Below, piece after piece: positions 32,611 to 41,964 of a stretch of DNA of 64,000 nucleotides (positions are counted from its first letter, which is position 1; every line of letters begins with the position of its first letter). The DNA lies in the NCBI RefSeq assembly GCF_017654315.1, contig NZ_CP072203.1, positions 930,001 to 994,000 on the forward strand, given 5' to 3'. Below the pieces are notes generated by a model. It ran no database searches, had not been told where the DNA came from, and saw nothing but the letters and a program-made list of their open reading frames with translations. A program made the position numbers and the translations under genes. This DNA comes from Gordonia polyisoprenivorans (GTDB lineage: Bacteria; Actinomycetota; Actinomycetes; Mycobacteriales; Mycobacteriaceae).

Positions 32611-32916
32611 GTGACCGCCGAGAGCGTCGTCCGCGATCTCGCGCTCGCCCTCCCCGATGTGGTCGAACGTGACCACCACGGCTTCCCGTCGTTCCGGCTC
32701 GGCGGCAGGATCATCGCCACCCTGCCGACGTCGAATCGGTTGCGCGTCATGCTCGACGAGCACGGCATCCGTTCGGAGGCGGTGAGTCATCCCGACTCAT
32801 GTCGCGAGTTCTATTGGGGCAAGAAGCTTTCCGCCCTCGAGGTCGATCTCGACGTCGCCGACGACGCGCTCGTCGACGACCTGCTCCATCAGGCGTGGGA
32901 GCGACGCGCGCCCTGA
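32611..32916 (+). CDS. MmcQ/YjbR-like protein
   Basis: A 101-residue protein with the MmcQ/YjbR pattern: RDLALALPDVVERDHHGFPSFRLGGRIIATL, then LDEHGIRSEAVSHPDSCREFYWGKKLSALEVDL and a C-terminal helix. The fold is a CyaY-like DNA-binding candidate; its role is not established. Starts at GTG 32611, eight bases after GGAGGG (32602-32607), a good Shine-Dalgarno. It is divergent from aftA. Confidence 0.8.
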   Translation: MTAESVVRDLALALPDVVERDHHGFPSFRLGGRIIATLPTSNRLRVMLDEHGIRSEAVSHPDSCREFYWGKKLSALEVDLDVADDALVDDLLHQAWERRAP

Positions 32917-33037
32917 GGGTCCACGCCGCCGGGTCTCGCGTGGTCGGTCAACCGGCCGACCACGGTAACCGGCCCGGTCATGACGGCGATCACATCCTTG
33001 TCCGCAACTTTGCTCGGCTAAGGAATAGGGGTTCGTC

Positions 33038-33658
33038 ATGCGCCACCGTTGGGTGTGGGTAGGAGTCGTGGCCGCCGTGGCGGCCTTACCGCTGGTGACC
33101 GGGTGCGCCGACACCGGCACCGCGTCGTCGGCGTCGAGTGTGGTCACGGTGACCGCGACGCAGACCACGCGTGCGTCGGCACCGGTGTCCGGTACCGTCG
33201 CGACGAGCACCATCGCTACCAGTCCGGTCGAGACCACCACCGGGGACGCGCCGGCGTCTCCCGTCGGCACTCGACCGCCGACCACCAACCCCCTTCCGCC
33301 GGGTCACGGTATCGGTGCGTCGGCCTACCTCGGAGCCTGGCAGCGTCACGAGAGTTCGTTGACGTTCAACGGCGACCACACCACCGGGTCGGTGTTCTTG
33401 GGTGCCAACGCCATCGACGGCGAGAAATGGGGATTCACCTGGACCATCGACCGGGGCGTGATCACCGCGACGTTCACCGGGTTGATCGAGAGGTCGGGCG
33501 CCGGCGTCGGCGGTATGGCCACCGGCCAGACGTTCACCGCAACGCCGACAGTCGATTCCGCGGGCACGGAGATCCTGGTCACGACGGGTCTCGGCGAAAC
33601 CGGTTCGGAGTTGACGTGGTGCCGGTCAGGCCACGGATCACCCGGCTGCGGCGCCTGA
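33038..33658 (+). CDS. Putative secreted lipoprotein, unknown function
   Basis: A 206-residue protein with a lipoprotein signal peptide (MRHRWVWVGVVAAVAALPLVTGC; lipobox LVTGC, lipidated cysteine about residue 23). A Thr/Ser/Pro-rich linker (24-90) follows. A small C-terminal domain (about 92-206) has YLGAWQRHESSLTF, TGSVFLGANAIDGEKWGFTW and two late cysteines in LTWCRSGHGSPGCGA that could pair. Such lipoproteins are common in Mycobacteriales and anchor to the outer face of the plasma membrane. No function was recognised. Confidence 0.8.
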   Translation: MRHRWVWVGVVAAVAALPLVTGCADTGTASSASSVVTVTATQTTRASAPVSGTVATSTIATSPVETTTGDAPASPVGTRPPTTNPLPPGHGIGASAYLGAWQRHESSLTFNGDHTTGSVFLGANAIDGEKWGFTWTIDRGVITATFTGLIERSGAGVGGMATGQTFTATPTVDSAGTEILVTTGLGETGSELTWCRSGHGSPGCGA

Positions 33659-33739
33659 TCGCGCAGATGTCGAACACAGACGTAGCAGAACGTTCGCCCA
33701 TGGCGTGACCTTCTGCTACATCCACGTGCCGGTCGACGA

Positions 33740-33774
33740 CAACCACACCGGCAGGACAACCACACCGGCAGGAC
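33740..33774. repeat. Short 17-bp tandem repeat behind dprE2
   Basis: AACCACACCGGCAGGAC occurs twice in tandem, with a decayed third unit (AGCTACACCGGCAG) running into the dprE2 3' end. It lies between the convergent lipoprotein gene and dprE2. Confidence 0.7.
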
Positions 33775-33776
33775 AG

Positions 33777-34538
33777 CTACACCGGCAGCTTGCGGAACAC
33801 CTTCCGCGGCACATGGCGCAGCCCCATCATGATGAACCGGAACGGACCCGGCACCCAGATGATCTCCTTGTGGGCATCGACGCCGGCGACGACGGCACGC
33901 GCGACGTCCTCCTTGTTGACCGTGAGCGGAGCCTCGGCGACGTTCGCCGACAGCCGCGTGCGGACCTGGCCCGGGCGGACGACCAGCACGTGGGCGCCCG
34001 ACGGGGCGAGCGCCTCACCGAGACCGAGGTAGAACCCGTCGAGTCCGGCCTTGGACGAGCCGTAGAGGAAATTGGAGCGCCGAACCCGTTCGCCGGCAAC
34101 CGAACTCATGGCGACGATCTGTCCGTGGCCCTGCTGCTTGAACTTCTCGCCGAGTAGGACGCCGACGCTGACGGCGGCGGTGTAATTGATCGTCACCTCG
34201 GTGACGGCCTTCTTGTGGTCCTGCCAGACGGCCTCGTCGTCGAACTGCACGCCCGCCGCCACGATCGCCAGGTCGATGTCGCCGCCGGCGAAGGCCTTCT
34301 CGATGACCTCGGGGTGGGTCTCGGGCTTCAGTGCATCGAAGTCGATCACCTCGACCTCGGTGGCGCCGGCCGACTTCACGGTGGTGACGGCGGCGTCGGC
34401 GGCCCGGTCGCCGGGCACCACGGCCAGGACGACGCGTGCCGGGCCGCGCTTGAGGAATTCACCCGCGATCGCCAGACCGATCTCGGAACTGCCGCCGAGG
34501 ACGAGGATGGATTGCGGTGCGCCAACGGCGTTGAACAT
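33777..34538 (-). CDS. dprE2: DprE2 decaprenyl-phospho-2-keto-ribose reductase
   Basis: A 253-residue short-chain dehydrogenase that reduces the keto intermediate made by DprE1 to decaprenyl-phospho-arabinose, using NADH. Motifs: [14 protein letters not shown] (cofactor loop, residues 12-25), serines S145/S146, Y159 and K163 in [10 protein letters not shown]. The C-terminal [26 protein letters not shown] is typical of DprE2. It lies 54 bases downstream of dprE1, forming the usual two-gene unit. Confidence 0.95.
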   Translation of the reverse strand: MFNAVGAPQSILVLGGSSEIGLAIAGEFLKRGPARVVLAVVPGDRAADAAVTTVKSAGATEVEVIDFDALKPETHPEVIEKAFAGGDIDLAIVAAGVQFDDEAVWQDHKKAVTEVTINYTAAVSVGVLLGEKFKQQGHGQIVAMSSVAGERVRRSNFLYGSSKAGLDGFYLGLGEALAPSGAHVLVVRPGQVRTRLSANVAEAPLTVNKEDVARAVVAGVDAHKEIIWVPGPFRFIMMGLRHVPRKVFRKLPV

Positions 34539-34592
34539 GAACGAATCTCTCTGGTGTCGACAGCTCCGGAAAGCTGTTGTGGGGGAGTGGGA

Positions 34593-36035
34593 TCAGGCGA
34601 GTTCGAGGCGGCGCGCCATGTCGGACATGAACACGCCGTTCGGGTCGATCGCCCGCCGCGTCGCGATCCACGAATCGATCTCGGGATACATCTTGTGGAA
34701 GCTCTCGGCCGAGGTCCGCGAATCCTTGGCGGTGTAGAGGCGTCCGCCCATCTCCATCACGCGGCGGTCGAGGTCGTTGAGGAACTCGGCGAGCCCCTTG
34801 CGCAGCGGGAAGTCGAGGCAGACGTTCCAGCCCCGGAACGGGAAGCTCAGCGGTGCGCGGTTGCCGTCGCCGAACAGCTTGATCACGTTGAGGAAGCTGA
34901 CGTGCCCCGACGCCTGGATGTCGGTGATGATCTTCTTGAACTCGGCCTCGTTCCCCGTCGGCACGATGAACTGGTACTGGGTGAAGCCACCGCCCCGCGG
35001 GTAGCCGCCGCCGCGGCCGTAGGCATTGTTCCACTCCGCGATCAGATCCAGCGGGTGATAGAACTGCGGCAGGCTCTCGATGATGTTGCGCTTGTTGGAG
35101 CCGAGCCGGTAGTAGAACTCTCCCACCAGCGAGAAGTCGAGCTTGTTGTCGAGGTAGCGCGGGAAGATGTTCGGCAGGGTGATCAGCGGCTTCGGGTCGA
35201 ATTTCAGCGGGTCGCGCTTGAGTTTGTCCGGAAGCTGATCGAGGGTGGCGAGGTTACCGCGGCTGAAGCTGCCGCGGCCGAGCTTCGGCGGTCCGCTGAT
35301 GGTGTCGAACCAGCCCGACGCGTACTCGAAACCGTCCTCGTAGCGCTGCCCGAGATGCAGGTCGATCGTCTCGTCGAGGCTGTTGGTGGTGAAGGTGTCG
35401 GCGTAGAAGTACGCGGTCTCGGTGCGCTTGAGCGCGATCTTGGCGCGCAGCACGATGCCGGTCAGGCCGATCCCTGCAATCGTCGCCCAGAAGATGCTGC
35501 CATCGGGATCGTCGGACGAACCGTCGGGGGTGAGCGTCAGAATCCGACCGTCGGCGACGAGCAACTGCATCTCGGTGAGGTGATCACCGAAACTGCCCAT
35601 ACTGTGATGGTTCTTGCCGTGGATGTCATGCGCGATGGCCCCACCGATGGTCACCTGTCGGGTCCCCGGCATCACCGGCACCCAGAAGCCACGTGGCACG
35701 ACCACCTTCATCAGGTGATCGATCGACAATCCCGCGTCGACATCGACGATCCCGGTCTCCTCGTCGAGGGAGTGGATGCGCGTCAGCGGCGTCATGTCGA
35801 TGGTGAGGCCGCCGGAATTCTGGCCCGACTCGTTGTACGAACGCCCGAGCCCGCGGGCGATCACGCCACGCTTGAGGTAGTCGGGTTTGTCGGCGTTGTC
35901 GTCGGCGACCCGGGCCACTGCCTCGGCGATGACCTCGGGATACGGCGTCGAGAGGACATGCCCTTCGATGGGGGTGGTGCGCGACCATCCGACCAGCGTG
36001 CGGGTCGTGATCGGCAGCAATTCTTCAGTAGACAT
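34593..36035 (-). CDS. dprE1: DprE1 decaprenyl-phospho-ribose 2'-oxidase
   Basis: A 480-residue FAD oxidoreductase that oxidises decaprenyl-phospho-ribose at C2', the first step in making the arabinan donor. FAD-binding residues lie in [17 protein letters not shown] and [22 protein letters not shown]. The C-terminal substrate domain contains [15 protein letters not shown], where C406 corresponds to C387 of M. tuberculosis DprE1, the residue attacked by benzothiazinones. Start ATG 36035 ([14 protein letters not shown]). Located directly upstream of dprE2, as in other mycolata. Confidence 0.96.
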   Translation of the reverse strand: MSTEELLPITTRTLVGWSRTTPIEGHVLSTPYPEVIAEAVARVADDNADKPDYLKRGVIARGLGRSYNESGQNSGGLTIDMTPLTRIHSLDEETGIVDVDAGLSIDHLMKVVVPRGFWVPVMPGTRQVTIGGAIAHDIHGKNHHSMGSFGDHLTEMQLLVADGRILTLTPDGSSDDPDGSIFWATIAGIGLTGIVLRAKIALKRTETAYFYADTFTTNSLDETIDLHLGQRYEDGFEYASGWFDTISGPPKLGRGSFSRGNLATLDQLPDKLKRDPLKFDPKPLITLPNIFPRYLDNKLDFSLVGEFYYRLGSNKRNIIESLPQFYHPLDLIAEWNNAYGRGGGYPRGGGFTQYQFIVPTGNEAEFKKIITDIQASGHVSFLNVIKLFGDGNRAPLSFPFRGWNVCLDFPLRKGLAEFLNDLDRRVMEMGGRLYTAKDSRTSAESFHKMYPEIDSWIATRRAIDPNGVFMSDMARRLELA

Positions 36036-36095
36036 CGGGGTAGAGAGTACCCGCCCGCGCCGACGGGCCGGGCGGGTCGGCGGGCTCGGAGTGCC

Positions 36096-37688
36096 TCACC
36101 AGCCCAGTACGGCCGCCGCCGTATTGCGTCCCGGAATGCCGCTGACCCCGCCACCGCGGCGGGCTCCGGCGCCGCACAGCAGCAGCCGCGGGTGCCGCGT
36201 CTCGACGCCCCAGGTGCCGACGCCGGCGTCCTCAGGTGCCCACGGCCACTGCAGCGAGCGGTGGAAGATGTTGCCGCCGGGCAAGCCCACGGCATCCTCG
36301 AGATCCAGGGGCGTCTTAGCCTCGATGCAGGCGTTGCCGTGGACGTCGGTCGCGATCACCGACGCGATCGGCTCGGCGAGAACCGAATCCAAGGACGCCA
36401 GGGTGGCCTCGACGGCGTGGGTCGTCGCGCCGGGCGCGGCGAACACCTCGGGCGGCATGTGCAGGCCGAACAGGGTCAGGGTGTGTTTGCCGGCGAGATC
36501 GGTGCCCAGGATCGACGTGTCCGACAATGTGTGGCAATAGATCTCGCAGGGCGGTACCTCGGGTACCTCGTCGCGGCGGGCCTGCGCCCAGGCGGTGTGG
36601 AGTTGCTCGTAGGACTCGTTGATGTGGAAGGTGCCCGCGAACGCGGCCCGAGGGTCGACGTTCGGGTCCCGCAACTCCGGCAGCCGGTCGAGTAGCAGGT
36701 TGATCTTGAGCTGGGCGCCGCGCGGCGCGTGCTCGGTGTCGACGGGGTCGTCGAGCATGGTGTTGAGCACCACCGGCGCGCACGCCGCATGCACCATCGA
36801 GCCCCGCACCCGACCAATCCGTTGTCGATGCCCACCCGCTTCGGTGGCGTTCGCCTCGGTGCGCACGTACTCGACGGTCCCGTCGGCTGGGTCGACGCCG
36901 ACCACCCGGCAGTTCGTGTGGATCGCCGCGCCGGCGGCCAGCGCCGCCTGATACAGCGCGCCCGAGACCGCTCCCATCCCGCCGACCGGGACATCCCAGT
37001 CGCCGGTACCGCCGCCGATGAGGTGGTAGAGGAAGCAGATGTTCTGCCGCAGGGACGGGTCGTGCAGGTCGGCGAAGGTGCCGATCAGCCCGTCGGTCGC
37101 GACGATCCCGCGCACCACGTCGTCGTCGAAGTACCGCTCGATGAGCTCGCCGAGCGGCCGGGTGGTGAGCAACTCCCACATCTCGGCGAGGGAGGAGTCC
37201 CCGTCGGTCACCCGCGCGCGGATCTCGCTTGCCGATCGCAGCGGCTCGATCAGGGTGGGGAACAGGCGCCGCGCGATCTCGCCCATCCGCTCGTACACCC
37301 ATTGCCACGCCCCGAATTCGGTGTCGCTGCCGGTGGCACGCGCGAAGGCGGCGGCGGTGGCCGGCTCGTCGGCGGTGTCGACGAGCAGGCCGTGCGCGGG
37401 ATTCGACGGCAGTGGCGTGTAGGACGAATACCGTCGCCGGATCAGTTCGACGTCGAGTTCGAGGTCGGCGATGATCTCGCGCGGCATCAGCGACACCAGG
37501 TAGGAGTAGCGCGAAAGCCGTGCTGCGACACCGGGAAACGTCATCGCCGAGACGGCCGCGCCGCCCACGTGGTCGGCGACCTCGAGTACCAGCACGGATC
37601 GGCCCGCCCGTGCCAGGTAAGCCGCCGCGGTCAGCCCGTTATGCCCGGCGCCGATGATGACGTCGTCATAGGTCGCCGTGGCGGTCAT
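36096..37688 (-). CDS. NAD(P)/FAD-dependent oxidoreductase (PYROXD2/phytoene desaturase-like)
   Basis: A 530-residue flavoprotein. N-terminal FAD Rossmann motif VIIGAGHNGLTAAAYLARAGRSVLVLE; a middle motif YHLIGGGTGDWDVPVGGMG; C-terminal FAD closure LLLCGAGARRGGGVSGIPGRNTAAAV. The substrate is not evident; relatives act on carotenoids or other polyenes or are uncharacterised. It is separated by only a few bases from the lipase gene upstream on the same strand and by 60 bases from dprE1, so these may form one transcript. A second, distant relative is found at 40403-41818. Confidence 0.85.
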   Translation of the reverse strand: MTATATYDDVIIGAGHNGLTAAAYLARAGRSVLVLEVADHVGGAAVSAMTFPGVAARLSRYSYLVSLMPREIIADLELDVELIRRRYSSYTPLPSNPAHGLLVDTADEPATAAAFARATGSDTEFGAWQWVYERMGEIARRLFPTLIEPLRSASEIRARVTDGDSSLAEMWELLTTRPLGELIERYFDDDVVRGIVATDGLIGTFADLHDPSLRQNICFLYHLIGGGTGDWDVPVGGMGAVSGALYQAALAAGAAIHTNCRVVGVDPADGTVEYVRTEANATEAGGHRQRIGRVRGSMVHAACAPVVLNTMLDDPVDTEHAPRGAQLKINLLLDRLPELRDPNVDPRAAFAGTFHINESYEQLHTAWAQARRDEVPEVPPCEIYCHTLSDTSILGTDLAGKHTLTLFGLHMPPEVFAAPGATTHAVEATLASLDSVLAEPIASVIATDVHGNACIEAKTPLDLEDAVGLPGGNIFHRSLQWPWAPEDAGVGTWGVETRHPRLLLCGAGARRGGGVSGIPGRNTAAAVLGW

Positions 37689-37694
37689 GTTGGG

Positions 37695-38906
37695 CTACTT
37701 CAGGATTCGCGCGACGAATGGGGTGGAGTCGGGCATCGAGGCGAGCACGGTCCCCGAGTGGTCCTGCGTCGGATAGACGTGGAAGTCGACGGGCTGTCCC
37801 GCCGCGACCATCTGCGCGTACAACGACAACGCCGACGGGGCCGGCACATCGGTGTCGAGGAGTCCCTGCCCGAGGAAGATCGGCCGGTCGTACCCCGAGA
37901 ACGGGGTGCCCATGTATTCCGTCAGCGCTGCGCGCACGTTGGGGATCGACGAGACCGGCCTGGCGAGGAACTCGCCGAGGGTGACGCCCTGGACGACCGG
38001 TTGCATCTCCGCGTAGCAGAGCGTGTGGGCCTTCGCGATGATCTGCCGGCCCTGCGGGGTGAGGATGCCCGGCACGTTCAGGTCGGGGCGGGCGTCGGCG
38101 AAGCCGGCGAGGATGTAGGCGGTGTAGATGTTCAGCGCGGTCGGCAGGGCGACCGGGGCCGGCGCGCCGAGCGCCACGACCTGCTCGATGTTGGCCGGGG
38201 TGCCGGTGGCGACCACACCGCGGTAGTCCAGTCCGCTGCCCGCCGAGAGTGCGGTCGCACGGCGCGCGGCGTTGAGTGCGGCGCCGGCGCCCTGCGACTG
38301 GCCGACGATCGCCCACTTCTTGGCCAGCGGTAGATCCATCTGCTGCGCCGCGCGGACCGAGTCGACCACCGACTGGGCTTCCGCGGTCCCGCTCAGGTAG
38401 TTCATGAAGCCCGGTGTGCCGAGCCCGACGTAGTCGGTGGCGACGATCGCATACCCCTGATCGAGCCAATGGCCCAGGTAGGTGGCGTCGCGGTCGCTGT
38501 GCGGCAGCACCGATGGCGCGCAGTTGTCGCCGAGGCCGGTGGTGCCGTGCGCCCACGCGATCACCGGATATCCACCGGCCGGTGCGGGCCGCTTGGGCAG
38601 GAGCACCTCGCCGGAACTGACCGCCGGGCGCCCGTGGATGTCACGCGTTGAGTACAGGACACGGTAGGCACGACCGGCTGCGGGGATGCTCACCGACGAC
38701 GCCAACGGCACCTGCGTGATCAGGGCGCCCGGTGCGCCGGTCGGTCCGGAGTATCCGGTGGCGTCGAGTCCGGAGGTGACCGGAGCGGGGGTGGCGTCGT
38801 CGTCGGCGTGGGCCGGAGCGGTGGCCAGCGCCGGCAGTGAGATCAGCGTGGCGATGGCGACTGAGGCGAGGGTGAGACGGCGGGTGCGCGGCAGGCGGTG
38901 GAACAT
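37695..38906 (-). CDS. Secreted lipase/esterase (LIP family)
   Basis: A 403-residue exported alpha/beta hydrolase. The first 35 residues form a Sec signal peptide (basic MFHRLPRTRR, hydrophobic core, ALATAPAHA cleavage region). The nucleophile elbow GQSQGAGAAL and the oxyanion-region motif AWAHGTTGLGDNCAPS fit the secretory LIP lipases. D and H of the triad lie near LLDTDVP and YPTQDHSG. Substrate may be host or environmental glycerides. It lies six bases upstream of the flavoprotein gene and is divergent from the aldo-keto reductase. Confidence 0.87.
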   Translation of the reverse strand: MFHRLPRTRRLTLASVAIATLISLPALATAPAHADDDATPAPVTSGLDATGYSGPTGAPGALITQVPLASSVSIPAAGRAYRVLYSTRDIHGRPAVSSGEVLLPKRPAPAGGYPVIAWAHGTTGLGDNCAPSVLPHSDRDATYLGHWLDQGYAIVATDYVGLGTPGFMNYLSGTAEAQSVVDSVRAAQQMDLPLAKKWAIVGQSQGAGAALNAARRATALSAGSGLDYRGVVATGTPANIEQVVALGAPAPVALPTALNIYTAYILAGFADARPDLNVPGILTPQGRQIIAKAHTLCYAEMQPVVQGVTLGEFLARPVSSIPNVRAALTEYMGTPFSGYDRPIFLGQGLLDTDVPAPSALSLYAQMVAAGQPVDFHVYPTQDHSGTVLASMPDSTPFVARILK

Positions 38907-39016
38907 GGATCGAACCTATCGTCATCGGGTCCCCGCCGTGGCGGCTTGGTCTCGAAGTTGTCGGGCCATCTCGAGTTGTCGGGCGCAGCCACCGTCTTGC
39001 CCCATATCCTGGGCAG

Positions 39017-39847
39017 GTGGACATACCGTCGGTCACCCTCGCGTCCGGATTCGCGTTGCCGCTGGTCGGCCTCGGCACCTTCGACATGCTCGGAATGCCG
39101 TGCGCGCAGGCGGTTTCCCACGCGCTCGACTCCGGGTACCGGTTGCTCGACACCGCATCGCGCTACTCCAACGAGCTCAGCGTGGGCATGGGGATCGAGG
39201 AGTCGCAGATCGACCGCTCCGAGGTGATTGTGCAGACCAAGCTCGGTGGTGGCGACCAGGGCTTCGACGAGGCGATCACTGCCGCCAAGGAGAGTGCGCG
39301 TCGGCTCGGGGTGTCCTGGATCGACGTCTACCTGATCCACTGGCCGTGCCCGAGTCTGGGCCGGATGGTCGACGCCTGGAAGGCGCTGCTCACGCTGGCC
39401 GACGAGGGGTTCATCCGGGTGCCCGGCGTCTCCAATTTCCGGGAACATCACCTGCAGGCGCTCTACGACGAGACCGGTCGGTGGCCCGAGGTGAACCAGA
39501 TCCAGTGCTCGCCCGCGTTGGCTCGCGGTGATCTGCGACAGTTCATGCAGGACAAGGGAATCCATGCGCAGGCGTGGCACCCGACCGGGCGTAAGGAGGG
39601 CATGCTCGGCGACGCCACGATCATCCGGTTGGCCCGCAAGTACGGCAAGTCGCCCACCCAGATCGCGTTGCGGTGGGCGGTGCAGCAGGAGATCGGGGTG
39701 GTGCCCAAGTCCTCACACAAGGGTCGTCAGCTCGAGAACATCGATCTGTTCGACTTCGAACTCGACGCGGGCGACCTCACCGATCTCGAAGAACTCGACC
39801 GCGGTGAGGGTGCAGCGCGCAACTCCGACATCGAAGAGGAGTTCTGA
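39017..39847 (+). CDS. Aldo/keto reductase
   Basis: A 276-residue NADPH-dependent reductase with a TIM barrel. Motifs: LPLVGLGTFDM, LLDTASRYSNE with the catalytic Asp and Tyr, VQTKLGGG with the catalytic Lys, and YLIHWPCP with the catalytic His. The C-terminal cofactor strand VVPKSSHKGRQLENI is present. Starts at GTG 39017, ten codons before GLGTF, the family norm. The substrate cannot be predicted. Confidence 0.9.
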   Translation: MDIPSVTLASGFALPLVGLGTFDMLGMPCAQAVSHALDSGYRLLDTASRYSNELSVGMGIEESQIDRSEVIVQTKLGGGDQGFDEAITAAKESARRLGVSWIDVYLIHWPCPSLGRMVDAWKALLTLADEGFIRVPGVSNFREHHLQALYDETGRWPEVNQIQCSPALARGDLRQFMQDKGIHAQAWHPTGRKEGMLGDATIIRLARKYGKSPTQIALRWAVQQEIGVVPKSSHKGRQLENIDLFDFELDAGDLTDLEELDRGEGAARNSDIEEEF

Positions 39848-39881
39848 ACGGGCGAGGTGTCCGAGGGTCTAGGGTGGCAGC

Positions 39882-40406
39882 GTGCCAGACCCCATCCCCG
39901 GTGAGCCGAACGGCCCGCACGAGACGAGCCCGCACGAGATCGGGCACGACGATTTCGCGACCCGACATGCGCCGATGGTCCCCGAGCTGCCGCTCGACGA
40001 TCAGGAGGCGTCCACCAACGTCCCGCTGGCGACGCAGATCTTCCGGTTCATCGTCACCGGCGTCGGTTCGGGCATCCTCGACTTCGGTCTCACCTACCTT
40101 TTGCAGTACGGCCTCGGGGTGCCGGCCGGATTCGCCAAGGCGGTCGGCTTCGTCTGTGGCACCACCACCGCCTACATCGTCAATCGACGCTGGACCTTCC
40201 GCGCCGAACCCAGCATGGCCCGCTTCGTCGCCGTCGCCGTGCTCTATTGCGTGACGTTCGTCGTCAATGTCGGTGTCTACACCTTTCTGTCGGACCTGTG
40301 GCCAGAGGAGTTCTGGTACAGCCTCCTCGCCTACGTCATCGCTCAGGGCCTGGCGACGATCATCAACTTCATCGTTCAGCACGCGGTGATCTTCAAGATC
40401 AAATGA
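39882..40406 (+). CDS. GtrA-family membrane protein (Rv3789-like)
   Basis: A 174-residue protein with a hydrophilic N-terminus (1-47) and four helices (about 50-75, 80-100, 115-138, 145-170). GtrA signature: IFRFIVTGVGSGILDFGLTYLLQ, VGFVCGTTTAYIVNRRWTF and the C-terminal NFIVQHAVIFK. The M. tuberculosis neighbour Rv3789 next to dprE1 has been proposed to flip decaprenyl-phospho-arabinose or to recruit AftA. The same role is likely here, but the gene lies on the opposite strand from dprE1 and is separated from it by three genes. It overlaps the next gene by four bases (ATGA). Confidence 0.88.
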   Translation: MPDPIPGEPNGPHETSPHEIGHDDFATRHAPMVPELPLDDQEASTNVPLATQIFRFIVTGVGSGILDFGLTYLLQYGLGVPAGFAKAVGFVCGTTTAYIVNRRWTFRAEPSMARFVAVAVLYCVTFVVNVGVYTFLSDLWPEEFWYSLLAYVIAQGLATIINFIVQHAVIFKIK

Positions 40407-41818
40407 CCCGTGCGGTCGTCGTCGGTTCCGGCCCGAACGGGCTGGCCGCCGCCGTTCGCCTGGCGCAGGCCGGGCTCGACGTCGAGGTGCTCGAGGCGGC
40501 CGCGGACATCGGTGGCGGAACACGCAGCAGCGAGCTGATGCGGCCGGGTGTCCTGCACGACCACTGCTCGGCGTTCCATCCGCTCGGGGTGGCCTCACCG
40601 TTCCTCGCGTCGTTGCCGCTGGAGCGGTACGGGCTGCGATGGCGGTGGCCGGAGATCGACTGCGCCCATCCCCTCGACGACGGTACCGCCGGACTGCTGT
40701 ACAGCGATCTCGACGCGACCGCGCGGGCGCTCGGAGTCGACGGCGTGCGATGGAAGGCGCTGTTCGGCCCGCTTGCGGCGCGGATGGATGACGTCGCCTC
40801 GGAGATCCTCCGGCCCGTCGCGCACCTGCCACGGCATCCGCTGGTCCTCGCTCGCACGGGCCTGCGGGTGCTGCCGCCCGCGACGGTCCTGGCGCGCTTC
40901 CTACGCACCCCGCAGGCGCGTGCGCTGCTCACCGGGATGGCCGCGCACGGCTTCACCCGGCTCGACCGGCCGGGGTCGTCGGCGGCCGGCGTCATGCTCG
41001 TGGCTGCCGGGCATCGCCACGGGTGGCCGGTCGCGCAGGGCGGCTCGTCGTCGATCACCGCAGCGCTGGCGGCGCTGCTCGGTGATCTCGGTGGCCACGT
41101 CCGTACCGGGGTGCACGTGCGTGATCGCGCCGATCTCGCCGACGCCGACGTCGTGGTGCTCGACGTGTTGCCGGAGGCCGCCGCGCAGATCCTCGGCGAT
41201 GCGATGCCCCGTCGGATACGCCGCACCTTCGGGCGCCGACGACCGCGTGCGGCGGCGTTCAAGGTCGACTACGTGATCGACGGTGAGGTCGGCTGGACCG
41301 CACCGGGCTGCGACCGTGCCGGCACGGTCCACCTCGGCGGGACCTACACCGAGATCGCGGACGCCGAACGACAGGTGCTCGCCGGGACGATGCCGCAACG
41401 GCCGTTCACCCTGGTCGGACAGCAGTGGCTCGCCGACCCGGGTCGTGCGGCGGGCAACCTGTGTCCGTTGTGGGCGTACGCCCATGTGCCCGCCGGATAC
41501 GACGGGCCGGCGGCCGAGGCGATCACCGCGCAGATCGAGCGATTCGCGCCGGGTTTCGCCGATCGCATCGTCGACATGCGCGTCACCTCACCGGCCCAAC
41601 TGGCACAGGACAATCCGAACTACGTAGCCGGTGACATCGGAGGCGGACCGAATGATCTGCTGCACCTCGTGGCGCGGCCTCGGGTCACGGTGCGGCCGTA
41701 CGGTACCGGCGTGGACGGGGTCTATCTGTGCTCGTCGTCGACCGCGCCGGGCGGTGGTGTGCACGGCATGTGCGGGTTTCACGCTGCCGGAGCGGCGCTT
41801 GCCGATATCGATAGGTAA
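40403..41818 (+). CDS. FAD-dependent oxidoreductase, phytoene desaturase-like
   Basis: A 471-residue flavoprotein with VVVGSGPNGLAAAVRLAQAGLDVEVLE at the N-terminus and a C-terminal YLCSSSTAPGGGVHGMCGFHAAGAAL closure. Only distantly related to the flavoprotein at 36096-37688. The ATG overlaps the gtrA stop, so the two are translationally coupled. Coupling to a lipid-sugar transport gene may mean it acts on a polyprenyl or lipid, but that is inference. Confidence 0.84.
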   Translation: MTRAVVVGSGPNGLAAAVRLAQAGLDVEVLEAAADIGGGTRSSELMRPGVLHDHCSAFHPLGVASPFLASLPLERYGLRWRWPEIDCAHPLDDGTAGLLYSDLDATARALGVDGVRWKALFGPLAARMDDVASEILRPVAHLPRHPLVLARTGLRVLPPATVLARFLRTPQARALLTGMAAHGFTRLDRPGSSAAGVMLVAAGHRHGWPVAQGGSSSITAALAALLGDLGGHVRTGVHVRDRADLADADVVVLDVLPEAAAQILGDAMPRRIRRTFGRRRPRAAAFKVDYVIDGEVGWTAPGCDRAGTVHLGGTYTEIADAERQVLAGTMPQRPFTLVGQQWLADPGRAAGNLCPLWAYAHVPAGYDGPAAEAITAQIERFAPGFADRIVDMRVTSPAQLAQDNPNYVAGDIGGGPNDLLHLVARPRVTVRPYGTGVDGVYLCSSSTAPGGGVHGMCGFHAAGAALADIDR

Positions 41819-41964
41819 CGGTGGGTGGTCGGGGACGCGATGAACAGTATGTGGCGGCAACGGGCACGTCGTGTCGGGCGCGTCGCTGATGGTTCGCTGT
41901 GAGCTAGTCTCGGTTCGGGTTGGGGTGACCGCAACTCGCCACGTCCACCGAATATCGAGGGCCG

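Noticed and set aside
34215..36695. An 826-codon plus-strand frame across dprE2/dprE1 and the neighbouring flavoprotein gene.
   Set aside because: It crosses three well-supported minus-strand genes and has the composition of an antisense frame.
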